Of a stretch of DNA of 64,000 nt, positions 63,555 through 64,000 are shown piece by piece. Each line of letters starts with the position of its first letter. The stretch's first letter is position 1. This DNA is from Haemophilus paraphrohaemolyticus (lineage in GTDB: Bacteria; Pseudomonadota; Gammaproteobacteria; Enterobacterales; Pasteurellaceae), in NCBI RefSeq assembly GCF_002015045.1, contig NZ_MUXX01000002.1, positions 223,258 to 287,257 of the forward strand, in the 5' to 3' direction. The notes under the pieces are model-generated. The model did not search any database. It saw nothing but the letters and a program-made list of their open reading frames with translations, and was not told where the DNA came from. Position numbers and translations under genes: made by a program.

Positions 63555-64000
63555 ATGAAACAGTATCTTGATTTGTGTAATCGTATCGTGAATGAAGGCA
63601 AATGGGTAGCCAATGAACGTACTGGTAAGCGTTGTTTAACAGTAATTAACGCTGATTTAATCTACAATGTTGAAAATGGCGAATTTCCGCTTGTCACCAC
63701 CCGCCGTAGTTTCTGGAAAGCGGCTATTGCTGAACTATTGGGCTATATTCGTGGTTACAGTAATGCTGCCGATTTCCGTGCCTTAGGCACAAAATCTTGG
63801 GATGCTAATGCTAACGAAAATACAGCTTGGCTTAATAACCCGTATCGAAAAGGCGAAGATGATATGGGGTTAGTTTATGGAGCAATTGGACGTAACTTCC
63901 CAAAACCTAATGGCGGTTCTGTCGATCTGCTTCGTCAAATTGTCGATGATTTAAAACGCGGTATTGATAATCGTGGCGAAATTTATACTTTCTATCATCC
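63555..64000 (+). CDS. thyA: thymidylate synthase (partial, C-terminus off the window)
   Basis: Makes dTMP from dUMP with methylenetetrahydrofolate. The visible 148 residues are the N-terminal half of a protein of about 280. It begins [15 protein letters not shown] after GAGG and contains RTGKR (phosphate-binding arginine), FPLVTTRR and the ELLGYIRG helix. The catalytic cysteine lies beyond the window. The insertion with [10 protein letters not shown] marks the longer form seen in some gamma-proteobacteria, H. influenzae among them. Confidence 0.93.
   Translation, partial: MKQYLDLCNRIVNEGKWVANERTGKRCLTVINADLIYNVENGEFPLVTTRRSFWKAAIAELLGYIRGYSNAADFRALGTKSWDANANENTAWLNNPYRKGEDDMGLVYGAIGRNFPKPNGGSVDLLRQIVDDLKRGIDNRGEIYTFYH

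Overview
The window is about 64 kb of chromosome from a member of the Pasteurellaceae. The strongest clue is the DNA uptake signal. I count at least 20 exact copies of the 9-mer ACAAGCGGT (both strands), against about 0.5 expected by chance, and no copy of the Haemophilus influenzae form AAGTGCGGT. This is the 'Apl' uptake-signal type of the Actinobacillus, Mannheimia and H. ducreyi branch. AT-rich DNA, the comABCDE, nusB-thiL-pgpA and aroK-aroB-dam neighbourhoods, and family lengths agree. I cannot name the species. Nearly everything is core metabolism, envelope and information processing. There is no prophage, IS element, CRISPR array or tRNA gene.

Layout. 1-4.8 kb: partial L-lactate permease (minus) behind a CRP site, then a MetE-like methyltransferase, hemW, bcp and gmhB. 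4.9-10.2 kb: rlmD with an orphan, N-terminally shortened YoeB toxin (minus), then rapA-rluA. 10.3-16.4 kb: 4.5S RNA, an LTA-synthase-like membrane phosphotransferase, xseB-ispA, deoC and the yidE transporter. 16.4-18.8 kb: an anaerobic class III ribonucleotide reductase without ATP-cone (nrdD) and its activase (nrdG). 19.1-29.1 kb: the rnf (rsx) ABCDGE electron-transport operon running into lpxM, letB and luxS.

29.2-41.3 kb (all minus): an ABC exporter, an NSS sodium symporter, and the envelope-biogenesis cluster uppS-cdsA-rseP-bamA-skp-lpxD-fabZ-lpxA. It makes undecaprenyl phosphate, CDP-diacylglycerol, lipid A precursors and the outer-membrane protein assembly machinery; lpxB is not next to lpxA here. 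41.4-46.0 kb (minus): thrS, dam, aroB, aroK. 46.2-52.4 kb: mrcA (PBP1a), divergent from the competence operon comABCDE, with a Sxy-type CRP-S site between them. 52.5-55.1 kb: nusB-thiL-pgpA and a LysE-type exporter. 55.1-63.5 kb: a TerC/Alx protein, a histidine phosphatase, an RluA-family pseudouridine synthase, paeA, ruvAB, malQ and a small lipoprotein gene. The window ends inside thyA.

No wholly new multi-gene system is evident. The observations most worth following are regulatory or evolutionary. (1) The thrS leader carries a hairpin whose 7-nt loop reads like a tRNA-Thr anticodon loop (U-CGU-A). (2) Three phased GTTAA repeats and an FNR-like box lie between nrdG and the rnf operon, followed by two mutually exclusive hairpins in front of rsxA. 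(3) The RnfC C-terminal tail has five 37-40-residue repeats with uptake signals in its linkers. (4) A shortened YoeB toxin keeps its catalytic residues but has no antitoxin. (5) An inverted repeat brackets the -10 of the envelope operon. Uptake-signal pairs also repeatedly serve as terminators.
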